A stretch of DNA of 64,000 nucleotides from Arenibacter sp. 6A1 (GTDB lineage: Bacteria; Bacteroidota; Bacteroidia; Flavobacteriales; Flavobacteriaceae), in the NCBI RefSeq assembly GCF_012272855.1, contig NZ_JAAXCQ010000022.1:1-64000 (forward strand), read 5' to 3'. The translations under genes and the position numbers were made by a program. The notes under the pieces are model-generated. The model saw only the letters and a program-made list of their open reading frames with translations. It was not told the origin of the DNA and did no database searches. This document shows, one piece after another, positions 27,160 to 36,406 of the stretch (position 1 is the first letter of the stretch; each line of letters begins with the position of its first letter).

Positions 27160-27261
27160 CCTGCTATCTTGAACAGCCACGCTTGTAAGCCCTTTGGCTG
27201 CAAACAAGGACATTTCGTATATTTTTGTGATTGTTAATTTTCACAAAAACAAGATAGCAGG
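27160..27261. repeat. 12-bp perfect inverted repeat enclosing the M3 peptidase promoter
   Basis: CCTGCTATCTTG (27160-27171) and its exact reverse complement (27250-27261), 78 bases apart. Between them lie TTG...TATTTTTG and, at the likely transcription start, a second 7-bp inverted repeat TTTGTGA (27224-27230) with TCACAAA (27241-27247). Confidence 0.6.
27194..27227 (+). promoter_or_regulatory. Promoter of the M3 peptidase gene
   Basis: TTG at 27194-27196, a 23-base spacer, and TATTTTTG at 27220-27227. Transcription should start near 27233, giving a leader of about 70 bases that contains inverted-repeat arms. Confidence 0.6.
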
Positions 27262-27301
27262 TATTTTCTCCTCTTGTTATAATCCTAAAAACAAAACAAA
27301 A

Positions 27302-29338
27302 ATGAGCAATCCTTTATTGATCCCATTTGATACAGCCCCATTTTCAAAAATAAAAAACGAGCATTTTAAACCCGCTTTTATTGAGGCCATCGCCGATGCC
27401 AGGGCAGAAATAGACGCTATATCCCAGGCAAACGAGGCCCCTACTTTTGAAAATACCATTGTTGCTTTAGATTTTTCAGGACAACAATTGGACAGGATTT
27501 CTAGTGTCTTCTTCAACCTTAATTCTGCCGAAACCAATGCAGAAATCCAAAAAATAGCCCAGGAAGTATCGCCATTACTTACAGAGTTCAGCAACGACAT
27601 TACCCTAAACCAAGATTTATTCCAAAGGATAAAAACGGTTTATGATCAAAAAGAAACTTTAGATTTAACCCCAGAAGAAAGCACTCTTCTGGAAAAAAGG
27701 TACAAAAGCTTTAGCCGTAACGGTGCTAATTTGCCCGAAGAAAAGAAGAAACGCTTAAGGGAAATTGATGCCGAACTAGCAAAACTAAAATTACAGTTTG
27801 GCGAAAATGTATTGGCAGAAACCAATAAATACCAGAAGCACCTTACCCAAGAGTCCGATTTGGACGGTCTCCCAGAAGGAGAAAAGGAGGCAGCGGCTCA
27901 ACTGGCAAAATCCAAGGACCTGGATGGCTGGTTGATCACACTAGACTATCCTAGTTACATTCCTTTTATGAAATATGCTTCCAATAGGGAACTCCGCAAG
28001 GAACTTTCTATCGCGTTTGGCAGCAAAGGGTTCCATCAAGATGCATTGGACAACCAGGAAAACATTTTAAAAATTACTAGGCTGCGCCATGAAAGAGCGG
28101 TCTTATTAGGTTATAAAAGTCATGCCCATTTTGTATTGGAAGAACGCATGGCCGAAACCCCTGAGAAAGTATACACTTTTTTAAACGAATTGCTAGAAAA
28201 GGCAAAGCCTGCGGCAGAAAGGGAGTTTGCTGAATTAGAGCAATTCGCAAAAGACCTTGATGGTATATCACAGCTAGAGAAATGGGACAGCGCTTATTAT
28301 TCCGAAAAATTGAAGCAAAAACTATTTAATTTAGATGATGAGCTATTAAAGCCCTACTTTAAATTAGAAAATGTTATTGCAGGGGTATTTAAGGTATCGG
28401 AAAAATTGTTCGGTCTACAATTTGAAGAAGTCTTTGATATTGACAAATATCACGAAGACGTAAAAACCTATCGCATTTATGATGCAAAAAAAGAACTAGT
28501 AGCCATATTTTATGCAGATTTTCACCCTAGAGCAGGAAAACGCGGCGGTGCATGGATGACCTCCTATAAATCCCAATACCTAGAAAACGGAAAGAATATA
28601 AGACCACATATCTCTAACGTTTGTAATTTCACCAAGCCTACCGCTAGCAAACCATCCTTGCTTACATTTAATGAAGTGACCACTTTATTCCATGAATTCG
28701 GACATGGATTGCACGGCATGTTGGCCAACACCACCTACCCTAGCCTATCCGGGACTTCTGTATATTGGGATTTTGTAGAATTGCCAAGCCAAATCCTGGA
28801 AAACTGGTGTTACGAAAAGGAGGCTTTGAAATTATTTGCTACACATTACCAAACAGGGGAATTGATCCCAATGGAATTGGTAACAAAAATTAAGGAATCA
28901 TCTACCTTTCAAGAAGGTTTAGCAACCTTACGTCAAATAAGCTTTGGATTATTGGACATGTCTTGGCATGCAGCAGACCCGAGTCATATTACCGATGTTA
29001 AGAAACAAGAAGAATTGGCATTTATCGATACCGACCTTTTCCCAAGCATAGCCGAAACCTGTATGAGCACATCTTTCTCCCATATTTTTCAGGGCGGATA
29101 CTCTTCGGGATATTACAGTTATAAGTGGGCCGAAGTTTTAGATGCCGATGCTTTTGCATATTTTAAAGAAAAAGGCATTTTCGACAAGGAAGTGGCTACA
29201 AAATTTATGGACCACGTACTTTCTAAAGGAGGAACAGAAAACCCAATGGTATTATACAAACGCTTTCGAGGCGCTGAACCCAAAATAGAAGCTTTATTGG
29301 AGCGCGCTGGGTTATTAGATACTCCCGTAAATAAGTAA
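27302..29338 (+). CDS. M3-family metallopeptidase (oligopeptidase A / peptidyl-dipeptidase Dcp type)
   Basis: 678 residues from the ATG at 27302 (MSNPLLIPFDTAPFSKI). A longer frame to 27194 is rejected because it would include the promoter. The zinc motif is HEFGH at 464-468 (TLFHEFGHGLHGML), with the downstream Glu in the usual YWDFVELPSQILENW. Length and the GG-AWMTSY loop match Dcp/OpdA enzymes, which break down short peptides, often signal-peptide fragments. No signal peptide, so cytoplasmic. Which of the two specificities applies cannot be told from sequence. Confidence 0.95.
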   Translation: MSNPLLIPFDTAPFSKIKNEHFKPAFIEAIADARAEIDAISQANEAPTFENTIVALDFSGQQLDRISSVFFNLNSAETNAEIQKIAQEVSPLLTEFSNDITLNQDLFQRIKTVYDQKETLDLTPEESTLLEKRYKSFSRNGANLPEEKKKRLREIDAELAKLKLQFGENVLAETNKYQKHLTQESDLDGLPEGEKEAAAQLAKSKDLDGWLITLDYPSYIPFMKYASNRELRKELSIAFGSKGFHQDALDNQENILKITRLRHERAVLLGYKSHAHFVLEERMAETPEKVYTFLNELLEKAKPAAEREFAELEQFAKDLDGISQLEKWDSAYYSEKLKQKLFNLDDELLKPYFKLENVIAGVFKVSEKLFGLQFEEVFDIDKYHEDVKTYRIYDAKKELVAIFYADFHPRAGKRGGAWMTSYKSQYLENGKNIRPHISNVCNFTKPTASKPSLLTFNEVTTLFHEFGHGLHGMLANTTYPSLSGTSVYWDFVELPSQILENWCYEKEALKLFATHYQTGELIPMELVTKIKESSTFQEGLATLRQISFGLLDMSWHAADPSHITDVKKQEELAFIDTDLFPSIAETCMSTSFSHIFQGGYSSGYYSYKWAEVLDADAFAYFKEKGIFDKEVATKFMDHVLSKGGTENPMVLYKRFRGAEPKIEALLERAGLLDTPVNK

Positions 29339-29387
29339 CGTAAAAAAGCTCATGGCTATGGAAGAAAACAAGGAGAAAAAGAGTGGA

Positions 29388-29744
29388 TTATTTTGCTATC
29401 CACGCATCATATCCTCCCGTTAGGTTTATGACGTTCTTGAACCCTAATTTCTTTAATTTTTCCATAGCCATTAAACTACGCCCACCTACTTTACAATACA
29501 AGTAGATCGTTTTCTCTTTTTCTATTTTGCTAAAATTAGTCGCAAAATCGGGATCATACCAATTTATATTTACGGCTTCTTCTAAATGACCTTGAGAAAA
29601 TTCTTGTGGAGTCCGCACATCGACTAAGATGGCATTTTCAAGTAAAGATTGCTCAAAGGATGCTATAGGAAAGTTATTTGTAGTTCCCTGTCCACAACTG
29701 AACTGTAGGGCCAAAACTACCAAAACCAAAAATACGGATCTCAT
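29388..29744 (-). CDS. Rhodanese-domain lipoprotein
   Basis: 118 residues from the ATG at 29744; the longer frame adds an unlikely leader before the signal peptide. The signal ends in a lipobox (LQFSC, Cys at about 17). A single rhodanese domain carries VDVRTPQEFSQGHLEEAVNIN and the active-site loop YCKVGGRS with the catalytic Cys at residue 84. Such envelope rhodaneses are sulfurtransferases or persulfide handlers of unclear substrate. Divergent from the ECF sigma factor gene, 74 bases away, which may place both under related stress control. Confidence 0.88.
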   Translation of the reverse strand: MRSVFLVLVVLALQFSCGQGTTNNFPIASFEQSLLENAILVDVRTPQEFSQGHLEEAVNINWYDPDFATNFSKIEKEKTIYLYCKVGGRSLMAMEKLKKLGFKNVINLTGGYDAWIAK

Positions 29745-29818
29745 TTCATTTATTATTTGATCCAAAAATAAGAAATCATTCTTAGAAAAAATCACTAACT
29801 TTTGGGTAACATACGAAT

Positions 29819-30379
29819 ATGACAAAGCACATATTACATCCAGACAATTGGGTAGACAACCACTCGGACTACCTCTTTAACTATGCTATAGCTAGGGTTA
29901 GTGATGTTGACATTGCGAAAGACTTAGTACAGGACACCTTCTTTGCTGGCCTAAAATCGGCACAAAACTATAAAGGGGAAGCTGCTGAACGCACATGGCT
30001 CATTGCCATTTTAAAACGAAAAATCATAGATCACTATCGTAAAATAAACTCCAAAAAAGCACAGGCAACGGTACGGATTACCCCAAAGACCGATAGCGAT
30101 TTTGACAATAACTTTTTAGAACACCAAGTAGCAGACCCCTTAAGTCTATTAGAAAATAGCGCCATGGAAAATGAAGAATTGGGAGTCGCTATACATGAGT
30201 GTATTTCCAAGCTCCCTAAAAAACACGCCCTAGCTTTTTCCTTAAAAACAATACAGGGATTAAGTACCGAAGAAGTCTGTAAGGAGCTGAAAATTAATCC
30301 GTCTAATCTTTGGGTAATCATCCACAGAGCAAGAACCTCGCTCATGGAATGCCTTAATAACAATTGGTTCAAGATATGA
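29819..30379 (+). CDS. ECF-type RNA polymerase sigma factor
   Basis: 186 residues. Region 2 with DIAKDLVQDTFFAGLKSAQNYKG and the promoter-melting segment TWLIAILKRKIIDHYRK; region 4 helix-turn-helix at ~145-180 (LSTEEVCKELKINPSNLWVIIHRARTSL). It directs transcription of a small stress regulon. Its stop codon overlaps the start of the downstream anti-sigma-like gene (ATGA), so the two are translationally coupled. Confidence 0.94.
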   Translation: MTKHILHPDNWVDNHSDYLFNYAIARVSDVDIAKDLVQDTFFAGLKSAQNYKGEAAERTWLIAILKRKIIDHYRKINSKKAQATVRITPKTDSDFDNNFLEHQVADPLSLLENSAMENEELGVAIHECISKLPKKHALAFSLKTIQGLSTEEVCKELKINPSNLWVIIHRARTSLMECLNNNWFKI

Positions 30380-30627
30380 GTTCATGTAAAAAAGCTGCAA
30401 TCATCTGCACTAAAAAACAATACCAAGAAGCTACGCTATGGGAAAGAATACAATTTATATTCCACATCAACATTTGCAAGGCATGCAAGGTTTTTTCGAA
30501 AAAAAACGGGCAATTGTCCACACTCTGCCATCAGGCCAATCTTAAGTCGCTTCCACCCGAAGAAAAAGAAAGATTAAAGGAATGTTTAAAGAATGAGATT
30601 AAATCCAATACCCTAACCCCCAAATAA
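30376..30627 (+). CDS. Small zinc-binding anti-sigma (ZAS-type) factor
   Basis: 83 residues from the ATG at 30376, which overlaps the sigma factor stop. It has H-x3-C-x2-C at His30, Cys34, Cys37 and an upstream Cys4 exactly 26 residues before the His, the spacing of the zinc ligands in redox-sensing RsrA (from memory). No membrane segment, so it would be a soluble cytoplasmic inhibitor of the adjacent sigma factor. Three more cysteines (11 and 53 included) could take part in redox sensing. The assignment rests on motif plus gene position. Confidence 0.8.
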   Translation: MSSCKKAAIICTKKQYQEATLWERIQFIFHINICKACKVFSKKNGQLSTLCHQANLKSLPPEEKERLKECLKNEIKSNTLTPK

Positions 30628-31423
30628 GTCCCCACCAAAATATAGGAATGGCTTCTACCCAAAAGGAGGCAAAATATGTCGACTGATTTTCTTTGGTATT
30701 CCATATCATTGTTCCCAAAAAAATAGCTGCCACAGCTTTAGAGAACAGTTCCAAAGACTGCCAGGAATCCTTGAAAAAAGTCAGCAAGAAAAAAAATAAC
30801 ATTAGGAGCATTCCAAACCTTTTTACCTTTGGAATCCCAAACCGCTGAGGCATTGTTTTTAGTTCGGGAGCGTCATATTTTAAATCCCGTATTTCAAAAG
30901 GCAACATTAAGGCTAGCACAAAAAGAAAGCGTTGCCCCCCTTCAATAGCAACATCCCACGATAAAAGACCTTTACCGGGTATCATAGGCAAAAACACCGT
31001 TGTCCCCGCCCAAACCATAGCTACAATAAATATTTTCCAGCCCCCTAAGCTCCTTAGATTTTTAGACTTTGGCAACATGGGAATAGCATATAAAGCCGTT
31101 GCAAAACCCAATACCATTAAACCTACCAACATATTTACATCTAAGTAAAAAGCATGATAAACAGCGGCTCCCATAGCTATAATACTGATTATCTGAATTT
31201 TTCTATGATAGGTTTGGGCAACTAAAATATACTTTTTGGCCTCTACCCCATACTTTACAAAATTATAACAGCTTATAGTCCCGAAAAATATAAAATAGGA
31301 AATGTGAACTTCCCTAGGCTTATCAAAAAAATACCAGGTAAGATCTAACAAGGCAAGCACAGCAAAGGATACATGAATACTTGCGTCTAGATAAAAAACG
31401 AATAATTGTTTTATCCACTTCAT
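30599..31423 (-). CDS. UbiA-like membrane protein
   Basis: 274 residues with about eight membrane helices. The second UbiA aspartate motif is clear (IRDLKYDAPELKTMPQRFG, Asp180 and Asp184). The first motif, which should be N-D-x-x-D-x-x-x-D, reads CYNFVKYGVEAKK near residues 52-64 and keeps only the Asn. UbiA enzymes move prenyl chains onto aromatic or other acceptors. With one metal site altered, activity and substrate are uncertain. Its 3' end overlaps the anti-sigma gene by 29 bases on the other strand. Confidence 0.65.
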   Translation of the reverse strand: MKWIKQLFVFYLDASIHVSFAVLALLDLTWYFFDKPREVHISYFIFFGTISCYNFVKYGVEAKKYILVAQTYHRKIQIISIIAMGAAVYHAFYLDVNMLVGLMVLGFATALYAIPMLPKSKNLRSLGGWKIFIVAMVWAGTTVFLPMIPGKGLLSWDVAIEGGQRFLFVLALMLPFEIRDLKYDAPELKTMPQRFGIPKVKRFGMLLMLFFFLLTFFKDSWQSLELFSKAVAAIFLGTMIWNTKENQSTYFASFWVEAIPIFWWGLIWGLGYWI

Positions 31424-31520
31424 TCAACAAAAGTAGGTAATGTGCTGTTAACCTTTTTATTTCAGAAAAAACTTTATAAATGTTCCACTACAATCCTAAC
31501 ATTTAAAAATAAATAATGAG

Positions 31521-31528
31521 TATTTTTG
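31521..31528 (+). promoter_or_regulatory. Promoter box of gcvP
   Basis: TATTTTTG, exact TAnnTTTG match, 32 bases before the gcvP ATG. No TTG is found at the ideal distance. Confidence 0.5.
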
Positions 31529-31560
31529 CACACCTTAAATTTAGAAAAACAGCTTGAATC

Positions 31561-34410
31561 ATGAGGACAGATGTATTTGCTTTGCGTCACATCGGCATTA
31601 GAGAAGAAGACCTTCAACCAATGCTAAAAACTATTAATGTAAAAAATATTGAGCAGCTTATTGTTGAGACTATTCCAGATGACATTCGTCTAAAAGAACC
31701 TCTTGATTTGGATGCCCCTATGAGTGAACATGAATATTTATCACATATTCAAAACTTATCGGAAAAAAACAAGGTATTTAAAACATACATTGGTTTAGGA
31801 TACCATGAAAGTTTTACGCCTTCAGTTATAAAAAGAAATATTTTAGAAAATGCAGGTTGGTATACTGCATATACTCCTTATCAAGCAGAAATTGCCCAAG
31901 GCCGTTTGGAAGCTTTATTAAATTTCCAAACCATGATTTCTGATCTAACGGGCATGGAATTGGCCAATGCCTCACTTTTAGATGAGAGTACTGCAGCAGC
32001 GGAAGCTATGAGCATGCTTTTTGAAGTGCGCGATAGAGCACAAAAGAAAAATAATGTCGTAAAGTTTTTCGTTTCTGAAGAAATACTACCACAAACACTT
32101 TCTCTATTACAAACAAGATCTACTCCTATCGGCATAGAACTGGTTATAGGAAACCATGAAGAATTTTCATTTACAGAAGATTTTTACGGGGCCTTATTAC
32201 AATATCCTGGCAAACATGGTCAAGTTCATGACTATGCTGCTTTTGTTGCCAAAGCCGCCGAAAAGAACATTAAAGTAGCAGTAGCTGCCGATATCTTAAG
32301 CTTAGTATTATTAACCCCTCCTGGAGAATTTGGCGCAGACGTTGTCGTTGGAACCACCCAAAGATTTGGTATACCATTAGGATATGGAGGCCCACATGCC
32401 GCCTTTTTTGCTACGAAAGAAGCGTACAAAAGAAATATTCCAGGACGTATCATTGGTGTAACTAAAGACACCGACGGTAAGCGTGCTTTACGTATGGCTT
32501 TACAGACCCGTGAGCAACATATTAAAAGAGACAAAGCCACATCGAACATTTGTACGGCCCAAGTATTGTTGGCAGTAATGGCAGGGATGTATGCTGTTTA
32601 TCACGGTCCAAAAGGCCTTCAGTATATTGCCAACAAGGTGCATAGTGCTGCTGTTACCTTAGCCGATAGTCTGGAGAAATTGGGCTTATACCAACTTAAC
32701 ACTTCTTATTTTGATACCATCGTTGTTAAAGCCGATGCTGCCAAAGTAAAACCTATTGCCGAAAAGAACGAAATTAACTTCTGGTATGTAGATGCCGATA
32801 CCATCTCTATATCATTGAACGAAGCTACTTCTTTAAAAGACGTACAACTTATTGTTGATGTTTTTGCCGAAGGATTAGGAAAGGACACCTTGATTTTAGA
32901 CGAGTTGACTACCGACAATAAAATTGTTAGCAGTGTTACTCGTACTTCATCATTCTTAGATAATGTCGTATTTAACTCTTACCATTCCGAGACTGCTTTA
33001 ATGCGTTACATTAAGCGATTGGAAAGAAAAGATTTAGCGCTTAACCATTCCATGATTTCTTTGGGATCTTGTACAATGAAATTGAATGCAGCCTCTGAAA
33101 TGCTCCCTTTAAGTATGGCAAGATGGGCTAACATTCATCCATTTGTACCAATAGATCAGGCCGAAGGGTACCAAATTATATTGAAGGAATTAGAGCAAGA
33201 CCTTACTGTGATTACAGGATTTTCAGGTACCTCGTTACAACCTAATTCTGGGGCTCAAGGAGAATATGCCGGACTAATGGCTATTAGAGCATACCATGAA
33301 TCAAGAGGAGAAGGTCACAGAAACATATGTTTAATACCTTCATCTGCCCACGGAACCAACCCAGCTTCTGCGGTTATGGCGGGAATGAAAGTGGTAGTTA
33401 CCAAGACAGATGAAAGAGGAAATATAGATGTGACCGATTTAAGGGAAAAAGCCATCTTGCACAAAGACAATCTTTCGGCTTTAATGGTTACCTACCCATC
33501 TACCCATGGGGTCTTTGAATCCTCCATAAAAGAAATCACTAAGCTTATCCATGACAATGGCGGTCAGGTATATATGGATGGTGCCAATATGAATGCCCAA
33601 GTAGGATTGACCAATCCTGGAACTATTGGCGCGGATGTTTGCCACCTTAACCTACACAAGACTTTTGCCATACCACATGGTGGTGGTGGACCAGGTGTAG
33701 GCCCAATTTGTGTTGCAGAACAATTAGTGCCATTTTTACCTGGGAACCCAGTGATAAAAACCGGTGGAGAAAAAGCTATTACTGCTATCTCTGGAGCCCC
33801 TTGGGGATCTGCATTAGTATGTCTAATTTCTTACGGCTATATTAAAATGTTAGGTGAATCTGGCCTTTCTAATTCTACCAGAACAGCCATTTTAAATGCT
33901 AACTACATTAAAAACAGCCTAAGCGGGAAATTTGAGGTGCTTTATACAGGTGAAAAAGGAAGAGCTGCCCACGAAATGATCATTGACTGTAGGCCGTTTA
34001 AAGAAAAAGGAATTGAAGTTTCCGATATCGCCAAGCGTTTAATGGATTATGGTTTCCATGCCCCTACGGTTTCATTCCCAGTGGCAGGTACCTTAATGAT
34101 TGAACCTACCGAGAGTGAAAGTGTCGCGGAATTGGACAGATTCATAAGCGCCATGTTATCTATACGAGAAGAAATTGATGAAGCCTCTATAGACAACCCT
34201 AACAATGCCCTTAAGAATGCGCCGCATACTTTAGAGATGATTACAGCTGATGAATGGCAACTACCTTACAGCAGACAAAAAGCAGCCTTTCCGTTACCAT
34301 ATATTTCGGAAAATAAATTTTGGCCTAGCGTAAGACGTGTTGATGAAACATATGGAGACCGTAATTTAATCTGTACATGTGCTCCTATTGAAGCGTATAT
34401 GGAAGCATAA
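31561..34410 (+). CDS. gcvP: Glycine dehydrogenase (decarboxylating), P protein
   Basis: 949 residues, the long homodimeric form in which both halves of the P protein are fused. N-terminal FALRHIGIREEDLQPML and TYIGLGYHESFTPSVIKRNILENAGWYTAYTPYQAEIAQGR pattern; the C-terminal half has SLGSCTMKLNAASEM and the PLP-binding lysine at residue 700 in LNLHKTFAIPHGGGGPG. It decarboxylates glycine and loads the aminomethyl group onto the GcvH lipoyl arm. The H and T proteins are not in this window. Followed by a terminator. Confidence 0.98.
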   Translation: MRTDVFALRHIGIREEDLQPMLKTINVKNIEQLIVETIPDDIRLKEPLDLDAPMSEHEYLSHIQNLSEKNKVFKTYIGLGYHESFTPSVIKRNILENAGWYTAYTPYQAEIAQGRLEALLNFQTMISDLTGMELANASLLDESTAAAEAMSMLFEVRDRAQKKNNVVKFFVSEEILPQTLSLLQTRSTPIGIELVIGNHEEFSFTEDFYGALLQYPGKHGQVHDYAAFVAKAAEKNIKVAVAADILSLVLLTPPGEFGADVVVGTTQRFGIPLGYGGPHAAFFATKEAYKRNIPGRIIGVTKDTDGKRALRMALQTREQHIKRDKATSNICTAQVLLAVMAGMYAVYHGPKGLQYIANKVHSAAVTLADSLEKLGLYQLNTSYFDTIVVKADAAKVKPIAEKNEINFWYVDADTISISLNEATSLKDVQLIVDVFAEGLGKDTLILDELTTDNKIVSSVTRTSSFLDNVVFNSYHSETALMRYIKRLERKDLALNHSMISLGSCTMKLNAASEMLPLSMARWANIHPFVPIDQAEGYQIILKELEQDLTVITGFSGTSLQPNSGAQGEYAGLMAIRAYHESRGEGHRNICLIPSSAHGTNPASAVMAGMKVVVTKTDERGNIDVTDLREKAILHKDNLSALMVTYPSTHGVFESSIKEITKLIHDNGGQVYMDGANMNAQVGLTNPGTIGADVCHLNLHKTFAIPHGGGGPGVGPICVAEQLVPFLPGNPVIKTGGEKAITAISGAPWGSALVCLISYGYIKMLGESGLSNSTRTAILNANYIKNSLSGKFEVLYTGEKGRAAHEMIIDCRPFKEKGIEVSDIAKRLMDYGFHAPTVSFPVAGTLMIEPTESESVAELDRFISAMLSIREEIDEASIDNPNNALKNAPHTLEMITADEWQLPYSRQKAAFPLPYISENKFWPSVRRVDETYGDRNLICTCAPIEAYMEA

Positions 34411-34436
34411 AACCCCTAATAAAATCAAACCTTTAC

Positions 34437-34468
34437 AGCCTTTCAATTTATTTTGAAAGGCTTTTTTT
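34437..34468 (+). terminator. Intrinsic terminator of gcvP
   Basis: Perfect 10-bp stem AGCCTTTCAA (34437-34446) with TTGAAAGGCT (34453-34462) and a T run. Confidence 0.9.
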
Positions 34469-34578
34469 ATGCCATTTTTTTTGGCAGAAATAATCTTGAA
34501 CATCATATATAATCTTATGCACGCATAATGGACAAAGTCATTATATTTATATTTATTCTAATTAATTAGCAACAACCT

Positions 34579-35640
34579 ATGAATATCGCAATTACCGGTA
34601 CCGGTTCGTATCTTCCATCACTTACTATCGAAAACTCCGATTTTGGTTCTCATGAATTTTTAAACGAGGACGGAACTCCCTTTAAACAGAATAACGAGAT
34701 TATAATTCAAAAGTTCAAAGGCATCACAGGTATTAAGGAAAGACGCTATGCCAAAGAGAACATTAACAATTCTCATTTAGCCTTTTATGCGGCCGAGAAG
34801 GCCATTGCCGATGCTGATATTGACAAGGAGGAGTTAGATTATATCATCTTTGCCCATAATTTTGGAGACGTTTCACATGGAAAAACCCAAGGAGATACGC
34901 TTCCTAGTTTGGCAACTAGAGTAAAAAATCTTCTAAAAATCAATAATCCACGCTGTGTAGCCTACGATTTATTATTTGGTTGTCCCGGATGGATTGAAGG
35001 CGTTATTCAAGCCAATGCTTTTATAAAAAGTGGTATCGCAAAAAAATGTTTGGTCATTGGTTCTGAAACCCTTTCACGAGTCGTTGACCCCCACGACAGG
35101 GATTCTATGATTTATTCGGACGGGGCCGGCGCTACGGTAATAGAGGCCAAAGAAGACGCTGGACAAATTTTATCCCACGCCAGTGCAACCTATGCCAATG
35201 ATGAAGCCTATTTTCTGTTTTTCGGAGAATCCTACTCAAAGGAATTAAAGCAAACAGACACGAGGTTTATTAAAATGTACGGTCGTAAGATATATGAATT
35301 TGCCTGTACCCATGTTCCACAGGCCATGAAAGAATGCTTGGATAAGAGTGGCGTAAACATTACGGAGATCAAAAAGATTTTTATCCACCAAGCCAATGAA
35401 AAAATGGACGAGGCAATTATAAAACGCTTTTATAAGCTATTCGGTATGGATATGCCCGAGGGAATTATGCCCATGAATATTGAAAAATTAGGCAATAGCT
35501 CTGTGGCCACCATCCCTACCTTGTTCGATATGGTAAAAAATGGAAAAGTAGAAAACCAATCTATTCAAAAAGGAGATATTGTTCTCTTTGCCAGTGTTGG
35601 AGCCGGAATGAATATAAACGCTATAGTATATAAAATTTAA
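34579..35640 (+). CDS. 3-oxoacyl-ACP synthase III family protein
   Basis: 353 residues with the thiolase fold of KAS III. The triad is complete: Cys135 in LLFGCPGWIEG, His270 in FIHQAN and Asn306 in LGNSSVAT. The N-terminus MNIAITGTGSYLPSLTIENSDF is typical of FabH-like enzymes. It is longer and more divergent than housekeeping FabH, so it may make a special acyl starter or lipid rather than ordinary fatty acids. No acyl carrier protein gene adjoins it. Followed by its own terminator at 35675-35714. Confidence 0.88.
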   Translation: MNIAITGTGSYLPSLTIENSDFGSHEFLNEDGTPFKQNNEIIIQKFKGITGIKERRYAKENINNSHLAFYAAEKAIADADIDKEELDYIIFAHNFGDVSHGKTQGDTLPSLATRVKNLLKINNPRCVAYDLLFGCPGWIEGVIQANAFIKSGIAKKCLVIGSETLSRVVDPHDRDSMIYSDGAGATVIEAKEDAGQILSHASATYANDEAYFLFFGESYSKELKQTDTRFIKMYGRKIYEFACTHVPQAMKECLDKSGVNITEIKKIFIHQANEKMDEAIIKRFYKLFGMDMPEGIMPMNIEKLGNSSVATIPTLFDMVKNGKVENQSIQKGDIVLFASVGAGMNINAIVYKI

Positions 35641-35674
35641 GAATATACTTTTTCTATAAAAGTTTCATTGTTAT

Positions 35675-35714
35675 AAAAAATAAACCATAGTCTAACCACT
35701 ATGGTTTATTTTTT
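35675..35714 (+). terminator. Intrinsic terminator of the KAS III-like gene
   Basis: Perfect 16-bp stem (35675-35690 with 35699-35714) containing TAAACCATAG / CTATGGTTTA, A run upstream and T run downstream; 34 bases after the stop codon. The symmetrical A/T runs would also work on the opposite strand. Confidence 0.88.
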
Positions 35715-35782
35715 AACTTCGCATGATCCAAAAAGGAATTTCAATTAGCTACAACAGCGAGTCCTTTTAAAATCTGACATCC

Positions 35783-36310
35783 ATGTACGAAAAAACATTC
35801 CCGAACAAAAGATTTAAGCACACGCTAAATTTCCTAGAAAAACATATTTCAAAAGATGAAACCATCCTAGATTTAGGGGTAGACAATCCCTTTTCTAAGA
35901 TCATGAAAGAAAACGGTTATCAGGTAACTAATACCCATGGTGAAGATTTAGATTTGGATTTTTCGACTGTCACAAATGCGAAGGTCGATGTAGTTACCGC
36001 CTTTGAAATATTTGAACACTTATTATCGCCACTCAATGTACTCACCCATATAAAAGCCGATAAATTAGTCGCTAGTATACCTCTTCGACTATGGTTTTCC
36101 CCTGCCTACCAAAGTAAGACCGACCCGTGGGACAGGCATTACCACGAGTTTGAAGATTGGCAATTTGATTGGTTGTTAGAAAAATCGGGCTGGGAAATTA
36201 AGGACCGTGCAAAATGGACCAATCCAGTAAAAAAAATAGGCATCAGACCGCTACTACGATCTTTTACACCGAGATATTATATTATTTATGCAGAACGAAA
36301 AGCCCAATAA
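35783..36310 (+). CDS. Class I SAM-dependent methyltransferase
   Basis: 175 residues. A short methyltransferase fold: ETILDLGVDNPFSKIMKENGYQV (SAM-binding motif I), VDVVTAFEIFEHLLSPLNVL (motif II/post-I), and the C-terminal region with WEIKDRAKW. The HLLSP segment is common in enzymes that act on sugar or lipid intermediates. Target unknown. It precedes the GT2 gene by 96 bases on the same strand. Confidence 0.85.
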   Translation: MYEKTFPNKRFKHTLNFLEKHISKDETILDLGVDNPFSKIMKENGYQVTNTHGEDLDLDFSTVTNAKVDVVTAFEIFEHLLSPLNVLTHIKADKLVASIPLRLWFSPAYQSKTDPWDRHYHEFEDWQFDWLLEKSGWEIKDRAKWTNPVKKIGIRPLLRSFTPRYYIIYAERKAQ

Positions 36311-36406
36311 TTGTACATTATCCAAACGTTAGACTTCAAACAATAAAAAAGTCCTTTTTATCTAACTTAACTATACCAAGTACATTCACCTATTGGAATT
36401 TAAAAG

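Noticed and set aside
27194-27301. N-terminal extension of the M3 peptidase to 27194
   Set aside because: The extra segment contains the promoter and has no similarity to the family; the ATG at 27302 fits.
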